This document shows positions 53,916 through 64,000 of a stretch of 64,000 nucleotides of DNA, in pieces. The stretch is from NCBI GenBank assembly GCA_024372625.1, contig CP099605.1, positions 2,294,001 through 2,358,000 on the forward strand, in the 5' to 3' direction. Each line of letters begins with the position of its first letter. Position 1 is the stretch's first letter. Under the pieces are notes generated by a model. The model had not been told where the DNA came from. It worked only from the letters and a program-made list of their open reading frames with translations, and did no database searches. The stretch is from Comamonadaceae bacterium OTU4NAUVB1 (lineage in GTDB: Bacteria > Pseudomonadota > Gammaproteobacteria > Burkholderiales > Burkholderiaceae_C). Position numbers and translations under genes: made by a program.

Positions 53916-54502
53916 AAAACATCAAGCTTGCGGTCCTGACGGTCGCACTGGCAGCCAGTTCGGTCGTGATGGCGCAAGACAAGTCGGCGCTCGTCAAACA
54001 GCTGCTCGACGTCCAGCGCCCTTCCGTCGAAGGCATGGCGCGCATCCTCGTGAACGATTCCGTGCAACCCATCGTCCAGGCTGGTGGCGAGTACCTGCAG
54101 ACGCGCGTGGAACCCGAGAAGCGCGAGGCGCTGGGCAAGGCGGCGGAAACGGAGATCCAGAAGTATGTGCAGGATGCGTTTCCGATCGTGCGCGACAAGG
54201 CGGTGCAACTCGCCCCCAGCACCGTCGGCCCCTTGCTGGAACAGAATTTCAGCGAAGAGGAACTGCGCCAGCTCGTCGCGTGGCTGAGCTCGCCCCTGAG
54301 CAAGAAGTTCTCCGACATCAACCCGCAACTCGGCGCGGCGCTGACGCAGAAGCTGGTCGCCGACGTGCGCCCGACCATCGACCCCAAGCTGCAGGCCCTC
54401 AACGTCAGCGTCGCCAAGGCACTGGGCGCACCGACCGACGGCCAGGCCGCCGCGCCGGCCGCCAAGGCTCCGGCCAAGGCCACGGCTCCCGCCAAGAAGT
54501 GA
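53912..54502 (+). CDS. DUF2059 exported protein
   Basis: 196 residues from GTG 53912, which overlaps the gyrA stop. Signal peptide ([20 protein letters not shown], then AQ). The middle (70-150) has the DUF2059 pattern: [20 protein letters not shown], with [16 protein letters not shown] after it. The C-terminus is an Ala/Lys/Pro-rich tail. Periplasmic location is likely; no biochemical function is known. The gene sits between gyrA and serC in many Comamonadaceae. Confidence 0.82.
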   Translation: MKNIKLAVLTVALAASSVVMAQDKSALVKQLLDVQRPSVEGMARILVNDSVQPIVQAGGEYLQTRVEPEKREALGKAAETEIQKYVQDAFPIVRDKAVQLAPSTVGPLLEQNFSEEELRQLVAWLSSPLSKKFSDINPQLGAALTQKLVADVRPTIDPKLQALNVSVAKALGAPTDGQAAAPAAKAPAKATAPAKK

Positions 54503-54510
54503 GCATCGAC

Positions 54511-55635
54511 ATGGGCACGACGCCGGGCATCGCGCGCCCCTACAACTTCTCCGCCGGCCCGGCCGCCATGCCCGAGGACGTGCTGAAGACGGCCGCGGCC
54601 GAGATGCTCGACTGGCACGGCAGCGGCCTGGGCGTGATGGAGATGAGCCACCGCGGCAAGGAATTTGGTGCCATCGCGGCCCAGGCCGAGGCCGACCTGA
54701 GGCGGTTGCTGGCGGTCCCGGACCATTTCCACATCCTGTTCATGCAGGGCGGCGGCCTGGGCGAGAACGCCATCGTGCCCATGAACCTGTCGCGCGGTAC
54801 CGCCGCAGATTTCGTGGTCACCGGCAGCTGGAGCGCCAAGTCGCACAAGGAGGCACAGCGCTATTGCCAGGCCCGCGTGGCGGCCAGCAACGCGGCCGGT
54901 CGCCATACGCGACTGCCCGATCCCGCGACGTGGCAGCTCTCCGCCGACGCCGCGTACGTCCACGTGTGCACCAACGAGACCATCCATGGTGTCGAGGTGC
55001 AGGAACTGCCCGACCTCACGGCGCTCGGCAGCGACGCGCCGCTGGTCATCGACTTCTCCTCGCACGTCGCCTCGCGCCCGGTCGACTGGCGCCGTGTTGC
55101 GCTGGCCTTCGGCGGCGCCCAGAAGAACCTGGGTCCGGCGGGCCTGACGCTGGTGATCGTGCGCGACGACCTGCTCGGCCACGCGCTCGAGATCTGTCCG
55201 AGCGCGTTCAACTACAAGACCGTGGCCGACAACGGCTCGATGTACAACACGCCGCCCACCTGGGGCATCTATGTCGCCGGGCTGACCTTCGACTGGCTGC
55301 TGAAACAGACCGAAGGCGAAACCAGCGGCATCGAGGCCATGGAAAGGCGCAATCTCGCCAAGGCGAAACTGCTCTATGGCTTCATCGACGGGTCGGGTTT
55401 CTACGAGAACCGGGTCGACCCCGCCTGCCGCTCGCGGATGAACGTGCCGTTCTTTCTGAAGGACGAAAGCCGCAACGAGGCCTTCCTGGCCGGCGCCAAG
55501 GCAGCCGGCCTGCTGCAGCTCAAGGGCCACAAGTCGGTCGGCGGCATGCGCGCGAGCATCTACAACGCGATGCCTATCGCTGGCGTGCAGGCGCTCGTGG
55601 ACTACATGCGAGAATTCGAGACCTTGCAGGCCTGA
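54511..55635 (+). CDS. serC: Phosphoserine aminotransferase
   Basis: 374 residues from ATG 54511, 8 bp after the previous stop. SerC signatures: [17 protein letters not shown] near the start, [39 protein letters not shown], and the PLP Lys in [16 protein letters not shown]. The C-terminus has [17 protein letters not shown], typical of the family. It transfers the amino group of glutamate to 3-phosphohydroxypyruvate in serine synthesis, and also works in pyridoxal phosphate synthesis. First of the amino acid genes between gyrA and rpsA. Confidence 0.95.
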   Translation: MGTTPGIARPYNFSAGPAAMPEDVLKTAAAEMLDWHGSGLGVMEMSHRGKEFGAIAAQAEADLRRLLAVPDHFHILFMQGGGLGENAIVPMNLSRGTAADFVVTGSWSAKSHKEAQRYCQARVAASNAAGRHTRLPDPATWQLSADAAYVHVCTNETIHGVEVQELPDLTALGSDAPLVIDFSSHVASRPVDWRRVALAFGGAQKNLGPAGLTLVIVRDDLLGHALEICPSAFNYKTVADNGSMYNTPPTWGIYVAGLTFDWLLKQTEGETSGIEAMERRNLAKAKLLYGFIDGSGFYENRVDPACRSRMNVPFFLKDESRNEAFLAGAKAAGLLQLKGHKSVGGMRASIYNAMPIAGVQALVDYMREFETLQA

Positions 55636-55681
55636 CCGAAGGCGCCGCTTCGCTTGCGCGGCGCCACAGGCCGTCCGAACG

Positions 55682-56815
55682 ATGACCGCCTCAGCCCCGC
55701 CCTCCCCCTTGCCTCCTGCATCCGGCTCCCCCGACCACTCCGCCAGCCTGGCCGATCTGCGCGTCCGCATCGATTCGCTCGATCAGCGTCTGATCGAGCT
55801 GCTCAACCAGCGCGCGCACGTCGCGGAGGAAGTGGGCGAGATCAAGAAACGGGAAGGCACGCCTTATTTCCGGCCCGATCGGGTGGCGCAGGTCATCGAC
55901 AAGATGCAGCGCACCAACGGCGGGCCGCTCAAGAGCAACCATGTCGCGGCGATCTGGCGCGAGATCATGTCGGCCTGTCTGGCGCTCGAATCGCCCCAGC
56001 GCGTGGCCGTGCTCGGGCCGGAAGGCACGTTCTGCGAACAGGCGGCCGTCGAGTACTTCGGTGGTGCCGCCGACCTCGTCTACTGCGCGAGCTTCGACGA
56101 GGTGTTCCATGCCACCGCCGCGGGCAGCGCCCAATACGGCGTCGTCGGCGTCGAGAACTCGACCGAAGGCGTCGTCACGCGTTCGCTCGACCTGTTCCTG
56201 CACTCGCCCACCCACGTGGTCGGCGAGGTCAGTCTGCTGGTGCGGCATCACCTCCTGCGCACGACCAACTCGCTCCAGGGCATCGAGGCGGTGCTCGCCC
56301 ATCCCCAGGCCCTGGCCCAGTGCCAGACGTGGCTGTCCAAGCACCTGCCCGACGCCGAACGCCGCGCCGTCGCCAGCAACGCCGAGGGCGCACGGCTCGC
56401 CGCCGGCAACCCGGCCTGGGCCGCGCTGGCCAGCGATCGGGCCGCCACCCGTTTCGGCCTACACATCGTGGCCCACGCCATCCAGGACGACTCCTACAAC
56501 CGCACCCGCTTCGCCATCATCTGCCTGCCGCAGACGCTGGCGATGCCGCCCGCGTCCAGCCGCGACTGCACCAGCCTGGTCGTGTCGGTCCCCAACCGGC
56601 CCGGCGCGGTGCACGACCTGCTGATGCCGCTGAAGGCGCACAACGTGTCGATGACCCGCTTCGAGTCGCGTCCGGCACGCACCGGCCAGTGGGAGTACTA
56701 CTTCTACATCGACCTCGACGGCCACCCGTCGCAGCCCAACGTGGCCGCGGCCCTGACCGAGCTGCGCGCGGCCTGCGCGTTCTACAAGGTGCTGGGCGCA
56801 TATCCGGTGACATGA
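55682..56815 (+). CDS. pheA: Chorismate mutase / prephenate dehydratase (P-protein)
   Basis: 377 residues. Chorismate mutase domain at about 20-105 (LADLRVRIDSLDQRLIELLN, EVGEIKKREG). Prephenate dehydratase domain at about 107-290 with VAVLGPEGTFCEQAAVEYFG, VVGVENSTEGVVTRSLDLF and the catalytic TRF motif in YNRTRFAII. ACT regulatory domain at about 300-375 with SVPNRPGAVHDLL and the ESRP phenylalanine-binding motif. It makes phenylpyruvate from chorismate, with feedback inhibition by phenylalanine through the ACT domain. Its stop overlaps the start of tyrA (ATGA). The first 18 residues are a Pro/Ser/Ala-rich extension. Confidence 0.95.
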   Translation: MTASAPPSPLPPASGSPDHSASLADLRVRIDSLDQRLIELLNQRAHVAEEVGEIKKREGTPYFRPDRVAQVIDKMQRTNGGPLKSNHVAAIWREIMSACLALESPQRVAVLGPEGTFCEQAAVEYFGGAADLVYCASFDEVFHATAAGSAQYGVVGVENSTEGVVTRSLDLFLHSPTHVVGEVSLLVRHHLLRTTNSLQGIEAVLAHPQALAQCQTWLSKHLPDAERRAVASNAEGARLAAGNPAWAALASDRAATRFGLHIVAHAIQDDSYNRTRFAIICLPQTLAMPPASSRDCTSLVVSVPNRPGAVHDLLMPLKAHNVSMTRFESRPARTGQWEYYFYIDLDGHPSQPNVAAALTELRAACAFYKVLGAYPVT

Positions 56816-57732
56816 GCGCGGTGCTCCGCTCCGAAGAAGACACCGTCGGGTTTGAACGCCTGGGACTCATCGGCTGCGGCCTGATCGGTGGCTCGTTCGC
56901 CCTGGCCCTGCGCCGGGCGAAGCTGGCGCGCCACATCGTCGGCTGCAGCGCGTCTTCCGTCGTCACCGAACGCGCCCGCACGCTCGGCGTCATCGACGAA
57001 GCCGCGGCGTCGGCGGCGGACGCGGTCGCTGGCTGCGACATCGTGCTGGTGGCGGTGCCTGTGGCCGCGACCGAATCGACGTTGCTGGCGATCGAGAAAC
57101 ATCTCGCGGCCGGGGCGCTCGTGATGGACGTCGGATCGACCAAGGGCGACGTGGTCGCCGCGGCGCGGCGCGTCCTGCCCCCGCATCGCCTCGCCGACTT
57201 CGTGCCCGCGCATCCGATCGCGGGCAAGGAAGTCGCGGGCGTCGAACATGCCGAGGCCTCGCTGTTCGACGGCCGTCAGGTGGTGCTGACGCCGCTCGAC
57301 GTCACCGCACCGGCCAGCGTGCGGCGGGCGACGGACGTCTGGCGCGCCATCGGCTCGCGCGTCGTCACCATGACACCCTGCGCGCACGACAGCGCCTTTG
57401 CCGCCGTCAGTCACCTGCCCCATCTGCTCGCCTTCGCCTTCGTCAACGGTCTGGCCGCGCAGCCCGGCGGGGCGGAAGCCCTGGCCGTCGCCGGTCCCGG
57501 GTTCCGGGACTTCTCGCGGATCGCCGCGAGCAACCCCGCCATCTGGCGCGACATCCTGCTGGCCAATCGCATGCAGGTGCTCGCGCACGCCCAGGCATTC
57601 CGGGCGGCGCTGCTCGACCTGGAAATGCTGATCGCGTCCGGCGACGGCCCCGCGCTCGAATCCGCCATCGCCGCCGCCCGGGACATCCGCGCGCCCTGGC
57701 GGCTGGGCGCCAACACTCCCTCGACCGACTGA
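56812..57732 (+). CDS. tyrA: Prephenate dehydrogenase
   Basis: 306 residues from ATG 56812, overlapping the pheA stop. Rossmann motif [17 protein letters not shown] (residues 17-33), then [24 protein letters not shown] and the active-site [16 protein letters not shown] near residue 130, followed by [15 protein letters not shown]. It oxidises prephenate to 4-hydroxyphenylpyruvate for tyrosine; no chorismate mutase or ACT domain is attached. Whether it prefers arogenate or prephenate cannot be read off. Aromatic pathway genes pheA, tyrA and aroA are consecutive here. Confidence 0.92.
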   Translation: MSAVLRSEEDTVGFERLGLIGCGLIGGSFALALRRAKLARHIVGCSASSVVTERARTLGVIDEAAASAADAVAGCDIVLVAVPVAATESTLLAIEKHLAAGALVMDVGSTKGDVVAAARRVLPPHRLADFVPAHPIAGKEVAGVEHAEASLFDGRQVVLTPLDVTAPASVRRATDVWRAIGSRVVTMTPCAHDSAFAAVSHLPHLLAFAFVNGLAAQPGGAEALAVAGPGFRDFSRIAASNPAIWRDILLANRMQVLAHAQAFRAALLDLEMLIASGDGPALESAIAAARDIRAPWRLGANTPSTD

Positions 57733-57740
57733 CCAACGCC

Positions 57741-59762
57741 ATGTACGCCACGCCCTTTCTCGACATCCCCGCGCTGGTCTCGGCGGCCGGCACCGTGCGA
57801 CTGCCTGGCTCCAAGAGCATCTCCAACCGCGTCCTGCTGCTGGCCGCGCTGGCCGAGGGCGTCACGACCGTGCACGACCTGCTCGATTCCGACGACACCC
57901 GCGTCATGCTCGATGCGCTGCGCACGCTCGGCTGCGGCATCGCGCAGGACGGTCCGGTGCTGCGCATCGAAGGCCTCGGCGGCGTGCTGCGCACGCCCCG
58001 CGCGGCGCTGTTCCTGGGCAACGCCGGCACCGCGATGCGGCCGTTGACCGCCGCCCTCGCCCTGCTGGGTGGCGACTTCGACCTCAGCGGCGTGCCGCGC
58101 ATGCACGAGCGTCCGATCGGCGACCTCGTCGACGCCCTCACCCAGATCGGCTGCCGCATCGACTACCTGGGCAACCCGGGCTATCCACCGTTGCGCATTC
58201 ACCCGGTCGCGATCGACACGCTGGCGCTGGATGCACCGATCCGCGTGCGCGGAGATGTCTCCAGCCAGTTCCTGACGGCGCTGCTGCTCGCACTGCCGCT
58301 GGCCTCGGGTCAAGGCACGGCGACGCCACGCGACATCGTGATCGAGGTGATCGGCGAGCTGATCTCCAAGCCCTACATCGAGATCACGCTCAACCTGCTC
58401 GCGCGCTTCGGCATCGCGGTGCGCCGCGACGGGTGGGAACGCTTCACGATTCCGGCGTCGAGCCGCTACCGCTCGCCGGGCGCCGTCCACGTCGAGGCCG
58501 ACGCGTCGTCGGCGAGCTACTTCATCGCCCTGGGCGCCTTGGCCGCCACCCGTGACGCGGGCCTTCGCATCGAGGGCGTGGGCGCCGAGTCCATCCAGGG
58601 GGACATCCGCTTCATCGACGCCGCCCGGGCGATGGGCGCACGCATCGACAGCGGCCCCAACTGGCTGCGCGTGGCGCGTGGCGCCTGGCCGCTCAAGGCC
58701 ATCGACATCGACGCCAACCACATCCCCGACGCCGCGATGACCCTGGCCGTGATGGCGCTCCATGCGGACGCGCCGAGCATGCTGCGCAACATCGCGAGCT
58801 GGCGCGTCAAGGAGACCGACCGCATCGACGCCATGGCCGCCGAGCTGCGCAAGCTCGGCGCCACGGTGGAGGACGGCCCGGACTTCCTGCGCGTGCATCC
58901 GCTGCCGGCCGATGCCTGGCGCGCCGCTGCCATCGAGACCTACGACGACCACCGGATCGCGATGTGCTTCTCGCTCGCGGCCTTCAATCCGGCGTCGCGA
59001 CCGGTGCGCATCCTCGATCCGCACTGCGTGGCCAAGACCTTCCCCGACTACTTCGAGGCGCTGTTCGGCGTTGTCGAGCCCGCGAACGTCCCGGTGATCT
59101 GCATCGACGGACCGTCGGCGTCGGGCAAGGGCACCCTGGCCGTCGAGGTCGCGCGCCACCTGGGCTACCACTACCTCGATTCGGGCTCGCTCTACCGGGT
59201 CGCCGGCCTGGCCATGCGCCGCGCCGGCCTCGAGGCCGTGCCACGCGACGAGTCCCGCATCGCCGCACTCGCGAGGGCGCTCCCGCTGCGATTCCACGCC
59301 GGCACGATCCTGCTGGGCGACGAGGACATCGGCGAGCTCATCCGCACCGAAGCCGCCGGCATGGACGCCTCGCGCGTCTCCGCCCTGCCGGCCGTGCGCG
59401 AGGCGCTCCTGGCCCTGCAGCAACGCTTCCGCCAGCTGCCCGGACTGGTCGCCGACGGACGCGACATGGGCACCGTGATCTTTCCGGACGCGTCGCTCAA
59501 GATCTACCTGACGGCCAATGCCGCGCAGCGTGCCGAGAGGCGCCATAAGCAATTGATTTCAAAGGACATTTCGACTACAATCGACAGTCTCCGCGCCGAC
59601 CTGGAAGCGCGCGACCTCCGGGACTCCTCCCGCAGCGTCGCACCGCTGAAGCCGGCACACGACGCACGCCTCCTGGACAACTCCGCGCTTTCGGTCGAAG
59701 ACTCGATCGAGCGCGTGCTGGACTGGTGGCAGCAGCAACAGCCTTTCGGAATTCCATCCTGA
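57741..59762 (+). CDS. aroA-cmk: Fusion: 3-phosphoshikimate 1-carboxyvinyltransferase + cytidylate kinase
   Basis: 673 residues in one unbroken frame. Residues 1-445 are EPSP synthase: [18 protein letters not shown] at 27-44, [19 protein letters not shown] near 92, and the C-terminal [19 protein letters not shown] with [12 protein letters not shown]. Residues 450-673 are CMP kinase: P-loop GPSASGKGT at 457-465, [17 protein letters not shown] and [16 protein letters not shown] with the nucleotide-binding DxxD. The first half makes 5-enolpyruvylshikimate 3-phosphate, the second phosphorylates CMP and dCMP. In many bacteria these are adjacent separate genes (aroA, cmk) before rpsA; the fusion is familiar in Comamonadaceae. 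Confidence 0.94.
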   Translation: MYATPFLDIPALVSAAGTVRLPGSKSISNRVLLLAALAEGVTTVHDLLDSDDTRVMLDALRTLGCGIAQDGPVLRIEGLGGVLRTPRAALFLGNAGTAMRPLTAALALLGGDFDLSGVPRMHERPIGDLVDALTQIGCRIDYLGNPGYPPLRIHPVAIDTLALDAPIRVRGDVSSQFLTALLLALPLASGQGTATPRDIVIEVIGELISKPYIEITLNLLARFGIAVRRDGWERFTIPASSRYRSPGAVHVEADASSASYFIALGALAATRDAGLRIEGVGAESIQGDIRFIDAARAMGARIDSGPNWLRVARGAWPLKAIDIDANHIPDAAMTLAVMALHADAPSMLRNIASWRVKETDRIDAMAAELRKLGATVEDGPDFLRVHPLPADAWRAAAIETYDDHRIAMCFSLAAFNPASRPVRILDPHCVAKTFPDYFEALFGVVEPANVPVICIDGPSASGKGTLAVEVARHLGYHYLDSGSLYRVAGLAMRRAGLEAVPRDESRIAALARALPLRFHAGTILLGDEDIGELIRTEAAGMDASRVSALPAVREALLALQQRFRQLPGLVADGRDMGTVIFPDASLKIYLTANAAQRAERRHKQLISKDISTTIDSLRADLEARDLRDSSRSVAPLKPAHDARLLDNSALSVEDSIERVLDWWQQQQPFGIPS

Positions 59763-59975
59763 AGGATGTACACGGAGCAGCCGGTTCGAAGCCGGTCGCT
59801 TCCGCTCACGGTCCGGTGGGCCGCCTTCCGCGCGACAGCGCATCGGCGCACCGGTTTTATCAATCCCACGACCCGGGCGACAAGCCCACCAACCGCCGTC
59901 TCCAGATCCCCGCGCAGCCGCATGCAATTTCGCACGACGCGGCCGCCAACCCTGGCCTGACGGAAGGAACCATCA
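59763..59975. other. rpsA leader region
   Basis: 213 bp between the cmk part of the fusion and rpsA, without a gene. A GGAAGGAAC ribosome site precedes the rpsA start. Autoregulation of S1 through its leader is known in other bacteria, but I see no convincing structure here. Confidence 0.5.
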
Positions 59976-61661
59976 ATGTCTGAATCTTTTGCCGACCTGT
60001 TCGAAGAATCCCTCAAGCGCTCCGAGATGCGCAGCGGCGAGGTCATCACCGCCGAAGTCGTTCGCGTCGAACACAACCACGTCGTCGTCAACGCCGGCCT
60101 GAAGTCCGAAGCGTACGTGCCGATCGAGGAGTTCAAGAACGACAAGGGTGAACTCGAAGTCCAGGCCGGCGACTTCGTCTCCGTGGCCATCGGCTCCGTC
60201 GAGAACGGCTACGGCGACACCATCCTCTCGCGCGACACGGCCAAGCGCCTCGCGTCCTGGATGAGCCTGGAGAAGGCCCTCGAATCCGGCGACTTCGTCA
60301 CCGGCACCACCAGCGGCAAGGTCAAGGGCGGCCTCACGGTGCTCGTCAACGGCATCCGCGCCTTCCTGCCGGGTTCGCTGATCGACACGCGTCCGATCAA
60401 GGACCTGACCCCGTACGAGAACAAGACCCTGGAATTCAAGGTCATCAAGCTCGACCGCAAGCGCAACAACGTCGTGCTGTCGCGCCGTGCAGTGGTCGAG
60501 GCCAGCATGGGCGAGGAACGCGCCAAGCTGATGGAGACGCTGAAGGAAGGCGCCGTCGTCCGTGGCGTGGTCAAGAACATCACCGAGTACGGCGCGTTCG
60601 TCGACCTCGGCGGCATCGACGGCCTGCTGCACATCACCGACATGGCCTGGCGCCGTGTCCGCCACCCGAGCGAAGTCGTTCAGGCCGGCCAGGAAATCAC
60701 CGCCAAGATCCTCAAGTTCGACACCGAGAAGAACCGTGTCTCGCTGGGTCTCAAGCAGATGGGCGACGATCCGTGGATGGGCGTCTCGCGCCGCTATCCG
60801 CAGTCGACCCGCCTGTTCGGCAAGGTCACGAACATCGCCGACTACGGCGCGTTCGTCGAACTCGAACCCGGCATCGAAGGCCTTGTGCACGTCTCCGAGA
60901 TGGACTGGACCAACAAGAACATCGCTCCGAACAAGATCGTCTCCCTGGGCGACGAGGTCGAAGTCATGGTCCTGGAAATCGACGAGGACAAGCGCCGCAT
61001 CAGCCTGGGCATGAAGCAGTGCAAGGCCAACCCGTGGCAGGAATTCGCGCAAAACACGAAGCGCGGCGACCGCGTCAAGGGTCCGATCAAGTCGATCACC
61101 GACTTCGGCGTGTTCGTCGGCTTGGCCGCCGGCATCGACGGCCTGGTTCACCTGTCGGACCTCTCGTGGAACGAAACCGGCGAAGCCGCGGTTCGCAATT
61201 ACAAGAAGGGCCAGGAAGTCGAGGCGCTGGTGCTGGCGGTGGACGTCGATCGCGAACGCATCAGCCTGGGCATCAAGCAGCTCGACAGCGACCCTTTCAC
61301 CACGTTCACGACCGTGAACGACAAGGGCCAGGTCGTCACCGGCAAGGTCAAGACCGTCGATGCACGCGGTGCGGAGATCGATCTGGGCGAGGACATCATC
61401 GGCTACCTGCGCGCCAGCGAGATCTCCCGCGACCGCGTGGAAGACGCCCGCAACGTGCTCAAGGAAGGCGATGAAGTCACGGCCGTGGTGGTGAACGTGG
61501 ATCGCAAGACCCGCAACATCCAGCTGTCGATCAAGCAGAAGGACATGGTCGACGAGCAAGGCGCCATGGCCAACCTGAGCCAGCAGTCGGCCCGCGAGAA
61601 CGCCGGCACGACCAGCCTGGGCGCCCTGCTGCGCGCCAAGCTGGACAACAGCGACAAGTAA
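59976..61661 (+). CDS. rpsA: 30S ribosomal protein S1
   Basis: 561 residues, close to the E. coli length of 557. Six S1 RNA-binding domains in tandem, recognisable by repeated GxVxxIxxYGAFVxL patterns: [20 protein letters not shown] (domain 3), [20 protein letters not shown] (domain 4), and [20 protein letters not shown] (domain 5). The last domain is more diverged ([20 protein letters not shown]). It holds mRNA near the ribosome during initiation. Its own terminator follows, and ihfB is next, the common order in proteobacteria. Confidence 0.96.
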   Translation: MSESFADLFEESLKRSEMRSGEVITAEVVRVEHNHVVVNAGLKSEAYVPIEEFKNDKGELEVQAGDFVSVAIGSVENGYGDTILSRDTAKRLASWMSLEKALESGDFVTGTTSGKVKGGLTVLVNGIRAFLPGSLIDTRPIKDLTPYENKTLEFKVIKLDRKRNNVVLSRRAVVEASMGEERAKLMETLKEGAVVRGVVKNITEYGAFVDLGGIDGLLHITDMAWRRVRHPSEVVQAGQEITAKILKFDTEKNRVSLGLKQMGDDPWMGVSRRYPQSTRLFGKVTNIADYGAFVELEPGIEGLVHVSEMDWTNKNIAPNKIVSLGDEVEVMVLEIDEDKRRISLGMKQCKANPWQEFAQNTKRGDRVKGPIKSITDFGVFVGLAAGIDGLVHLSDLSWNETGEAAVRNYKKGQEVEALVLAVDVDRERISLGIKQLDSDPFTTFTTVNDKGQVVTGKVKTVDARGAEIDLGEDIIGYLRASEISRDRVEDARNVLKEGDEVTAVVVNVDRKTRNIQLSIKQKDMVDEQGAMANLSQQSARENAGTTSLGALLRAKLDNSDK

Positions 61662-61675
61662 GCCGTCCGGCAGGA

Positions 61676-61712
61676 GACAGGCGTGGCCGCAAGGCCACCC
61701 TGTCTTTTTTTT
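61676..61712 (+). terminator. Rho-independent terminator of rpsA
   Basis: Stem GACAGG-C-GTGGCC / GGCCAC-CCTGTC with a GCAA loop and one unpaired base, followed by eight T. It lies between rpsA and ihfB. Confidence 0.9.
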
Positions 61713-61745
61713 CGTCCTCCGAATGCCTCATCACAACGAGACGCC

Positions 61746-62075
61746 ATGACCCGCTCCGACCTCGTGGAAGAACTCGCCGCCCGTTTCGCGCAGCTCACGC
61801 ATCGCGATGCGGAATTCGCCGTCAAGACCATCCTCGACGCCATGAGCGACGCCATGGTGCGCGGTCACCGCATCGAGATCCGCGGTTTCGGCAGCTTCTC
61901 GGTCAACCGGCGGCCGCCACGCATCGGACGCAACCCGCGCTCCGGCGAGAGCGTTCAGATTCCCGAGAAGCGCGTGCCGCATTTCAAGCCAGGCAAGGCG
62001 CTGCGCGAAGCGGTCGATGCGCGGACCGCCGAGCTCGACGCCGATGGCGTCCGGGCCAACGGGCTGCAAAAGTAG
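61746..62075 (+). CDS. ihfB: Integration host factor subunit beta
   Basis: 109 residues from ATG 61746 ([20 protein letters not shown]). HU/IHF fold: helical base, then [20 protein letters not shown] with the DNA-minor-groove arm [20 protein letters not shown] and the intercalating Pro. The C-terminal 18 residues are longer than E. coli IHF-beta. With IHF-alpha it bends DNA sharply and helps sigma54 activators reach promoters such as the one before glnA. Position after rpsA and before lapA supports IhfB over HU. Confidence 0.93.
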   Translation: MTRSDLVEELAARFAQLTHRDAEFAVKTILDAMSDAMVRGHRIEIRGFGSFSVNRRPPRIGRNPRSGESVQIPEKRVPHFKPGKALREAVDARTAELDADGVRANGLQK

Positions 62076-62102
62076 AATGCGCCCGGGTTTTCGGGGACGC
62101 GC

Positions 62103-62438
62103 ATGAAATACCTCCTGTGGCTGCTCAAGGCAGCCCTTTTTTTCACCCTCTTCGCCTTCGCGCTGAACAACCAGCACGATGCGACCGTCCACTTCTTCTT
62201 CGGCACGAACTGGCGAGCACCGCTCGTGCTGGTGGTGCTGGCGGCCTTCGCCGGCGGCGTGGTCGTCGGCGCGCTGGGCATGCTGCCGGGCTGGTGGAAG
62301 CACCGCAGCGCCGCGGCGGCGAACCATCCGGCCCTCGAAACGCCGACGGCGATCGTCGCCACCACCGTGCCGGCTCCCCTGGAAGCCGCCTCTTGCCCCC
62401 TGACCGACGTTCCCGCCGCCCGACAACATGGACTTTGA
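62103..62438 (+). CDS. lapA: LapA-family lipopolysaccharide assembly protein
   Basis: 111 residues with two membrane helices (about 4-22 and 38-60), LWLLKAALFFTLFAFALNNQ first, then VLVVLAAFAGGVVVGALGML. The stretch NNQHDATVHFFFG between them fits the LapA/DUF1049 family. Its last 11 bp overlap the start of lapB. LapA and LapB together control LpxC turnover and lipopolysaccharide assembly at the inner membrane. Confidence 0.88.
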   Translation: MKYLLWLLKAALFFTLFAFALNNQHDATVHFFFGTNWRAPLVLVVLAAFAGGVVVGALGMLPGWWKHRSAAAANHPALETPTAIVATTVPAPLEAASCPLTDVPAARQHGL

Positions 62439-63666
62439 TTTCAGCTGGCTGCTGCTGGGCTTTCCGATCGCCTTCGTGCTCGGGTGGCTCGCCTCGCGCT
62501 TCGACCTGCGCCAATTGAAGCTGGAGAACCGGCAGGCTCCCAAGGCCTACTTCCGAGGTCTGAATTTCCTGCTCAACGAGCAGCAGGACCAGGCCATCGA
62601 CGCCTTCATCGAGGCCGTCCAGAATGATCCCGACACGCAGGAGCTGCACTTTGCCCTGGGCAACCTCTTCCGGCGCCGGGGCGAGTACCAGCGCGCCGTG
62701 CGCGTGCACGAACACCTGCTTGGACGCGGCGACCTGTCGCGTGCCGACCGCGAGCGGGCGCAGCATGCGCTGGCGCAGGATTTCCTGCGCGCCGGCCTGC
62801 TCGACCGCGCCGAGGCGGCGCTGCAGAAGCTCGAGGGCACGCGCTACGAGAACGAGGCGCGGCTGTCGCTGCTGGCCATCTACGAACGTTCGCGCGAATG
62901 GACGCAGGCCGCGGCGGTGGCCGAGAAGCTCGATGCGGCCGGCCAGGCGAGCCATTCGACGCGCCGCTCGCACTACCTGTGCGAGCAGGCGGCCGAACGT
63001 CTGGCCAAGGGCGACGACACCGCCGCGGCTGCCGAGCTGCTGCGGCAGGCCGTCGCGCTCGCCCCCACCGCGCCACGTCCGGCCATCGACACCGCCGCCC
63101 TGCAGTGGCGCATGGGCCAACCCGATGCCGCCTTCGACACCCTGATGGCACTGAGCGAACGCGCGCCGCTCGCGTTGCCCCTGTGCGCGGGCACGCTGCA
63201 GCAGGCGGCCGTCGCCGCGGGGCGCACGGGCGAGGCGCTGGCGCTCCTGGAGCGCCGCTACGCGGAGCAGCCCTCGATCGACCTGCTCGAAGCCATCATC
63301 GCCCTGGGTGGACTGCCCGTGCGGGCCGACGGCGGGACCCCGGTGTTCGAGGCGGCGTCGACACCGGCGCCGGAAACGGGCGTCGACGCGGCACCGCAGC
63401 AGGTGGGCACCACGCCCCGCGACGGCTACATCGCCCATTTGACCCGGCAACCGTCGCTGGTGGCAGCCTCGCGCTGGCTGGCCGGCGAGACCTTCGCCAA
63501 CGAACAGTTCCATCCCCAGGTGCAGCGCGCGCTCGAGCAGGCGACGCGCCCGCTGATGCGCTACCGGTGCGCGGCCTGCGGCTTCGAGGCACACCAGTAT
63601 TTCTGGCACTGCCCGGGTTGCCAGGCCTGGGACAGCTATCCGCCCCGGCGCGTCGAGGAACTGTGA
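62428..63666 (+). CDS. lapB: Lipopolysaccharide assembly protein LapB
   Basis: 412 residues. One N-terminal membrane helix (WLLLGFPIAFVLGWLASRFD), then TPR repeats from about residue 35 to 340 (AYFRGLNFLLNEQQDQAIDA; HFALGNLFRRRGEYQRAVRV and others), ending in a rubredoxin-type metal knuckle with paired CxxC in YRCAACGFEAHQYFWHCPGC. It brings FtsH protease to LpxC and couples lipopolysaccharide synthesis to transport. Overlaps lapA by 11 bp, translationally coupled. Confidence 0.92.
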   Translation: MDFDFSWLLLGFPIAFVLGWLASRFDLRQLKLENRQAPKAYFRGLNFLLNEQQDQAIDAFIEAVQNDPDTQELHFALGNLFRRRGEYQRAVRVHEHLLGRGDLSRADRERAQHALAQDFLRAGLLDRAEAALQKLEGTRYENEARLSLLAIYERSREWTQAAAVAEKLDAAGQASHSTRRSHYLCEQAAERLAKGDDTAAAAELLRQAVALAPTAPRPAIDTAALQWRMGQPDAAFDTLMALSERAPLALPLCAGTLQQAAVAAGRTGEALALLERRYAEQPSIDLLEAIIALGGLPVRADGGTPVFEAASTPAPETGVDAAPQQVGTTPRDGYIAHLTRQPSLVAASRWLAGETFANEQFHPQVQRALEQATRPLMRYRCAACGFEAHQYFWHCPGCQAWDSYPPRRVEEL

Positions 63667-63829
63667 TCTCCCGCCGACGGCGCGCCGCATCGCGGCCGTC
63701 CGGACGTTCGATTTTGTAAGAAACCGCCGTCAAGGCGTCGCTAGAGTTGGGCTCGCGTCGGCACGGAAGTGACCGTCGCGATCGAAGCGTCACGCTTACA
63801 TCCATCGCAACCCAGGGAGAGTCATTCAC

Positions 63830-64000
63830 ATGTTCAAGAAAATCCTCACCGTCGCCGCCATGCTGCTGGCCGCGTCGTCGTTCGCCGCCGTCGATGTCAA
63901 CAAGGGCAGCGCGGCCGACCTGGATGGCCTCAAGGGCGTCGGCCCGAGTCTGTCCAAGCGCATCATCGACGCACGCGCGCAAGGCGAGTTCAAGGACTGG
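63830..64000 (+). CDS. ComEA-type helix-hairpin-helix protein (3' end cut off by window)
   Basis: 57 codons are visible from ATG 63830, preceded by GGGAGA. Signal peptide MFKKILTVAAMLLAASSFAA, then DVNKGSAADLDGLKGVGPSL, the helix-hairpin-helix motif with the GVG turn, and SKRIIDARAQGEF. This is the small ComEA-like family that binds DNA in the periplasm, often for natural uptake. The end is beyond the window, so length cannot be judged. Reading frame continues to base 64000. Confidence 0.82.
   Translation, partial: MFKKILTVAAMLLAASSFAAVDVNKGSAADLDGLKGVGPSLSKRIIDARAQGEFKDW

Overview
The window is GC-rich, densely coded DNA with no insertion sequence, prophage, CRISPR array or free-standing tRNA that I can see. 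It looks like the chromosome of a betaproteobacterium of the family Comamonadaceae, probably Variovorax-like. The grounds are an aroA-cmk fusion gene in the order gyrA - DUF2059 - serC - pheA - tyrA - aroA/cmk - rpsA - ihfB - lapA - lapB, the ompA - ubiG - gph - ssrA block, a BktB-type thiolase and a Bug-family solute-binding protein. The genus is an inference; there is no rRNA in the window.

Left part (1-24.5 kb, accessory metabolism). It holds a cut-off cyclic-nucleotide-type phosphoesterase, a secreted glycerophosphodiester phosphodiesterase, a thiolase plus enoyl-CoA hydratase pair, and a branched-chain-amide-type ABC binding protein. An orphan type VI secretion ClpV ATPase follows, then two thiamine-diphosphate enzymes of the acetolactate synthase superfamily. 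Next comes a minus-strand operon (D-serine dehydratase, Bug binding protein, amidase, D-amino-acid dehydrogenase) with a divergent LysR regulator, which reads as a D-amino acid utilisation unit. A nitroreductase, a Kup potassium transporter and an SGNH hydrolase end this part.

Middle (24.6-35 kb). Two small stress- or envelope-type proteins (one with a Met-x-Pro repeat, one DUF883-like) face a 308-bp AT-rich control region. Beyond it is an unusual 886-residue exported protein with three Cys-paired tandem modules followed by a propeller-like part. Then comes an iron-uptake operon (TonB receptor, DUF3649, PepSY membrane protein, DUF3325) with a Fur-box-like site and a divergent two-component system.

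Right part (35-64 kb, core genome). It contains xth, the nitrogen control genes ntrC-ntrB, glnA with a readable sigma54 promoter and upstream NtrC-like sites, a CinA-like protein, membrane proteins, a polysaccharide-deacetylase/YVTN-propeller pair, a pseudouridine synthase, gamma-glutamyltransferase and tmRNA. After these come gph-ubiG, ompA, and the long plus-strand run from gyrA through aromatic amino acid synthesis to rpsA, ihfB and lapAB, ending in a cut-off comEA-like gene.

The items I would look at first are the three-module exported protein and its promoter region (25.46-28.43 kb), the D-amino-acid dehydrogenase with two changed active-site positions (14.2-15.3 kb), the deacetylase with a changed metal-ligand motif (44.4 kb), the nitrogen-control elements before glnA (40.85-40.98 kb), and the orphan clpV (5.6-8.3 kb).
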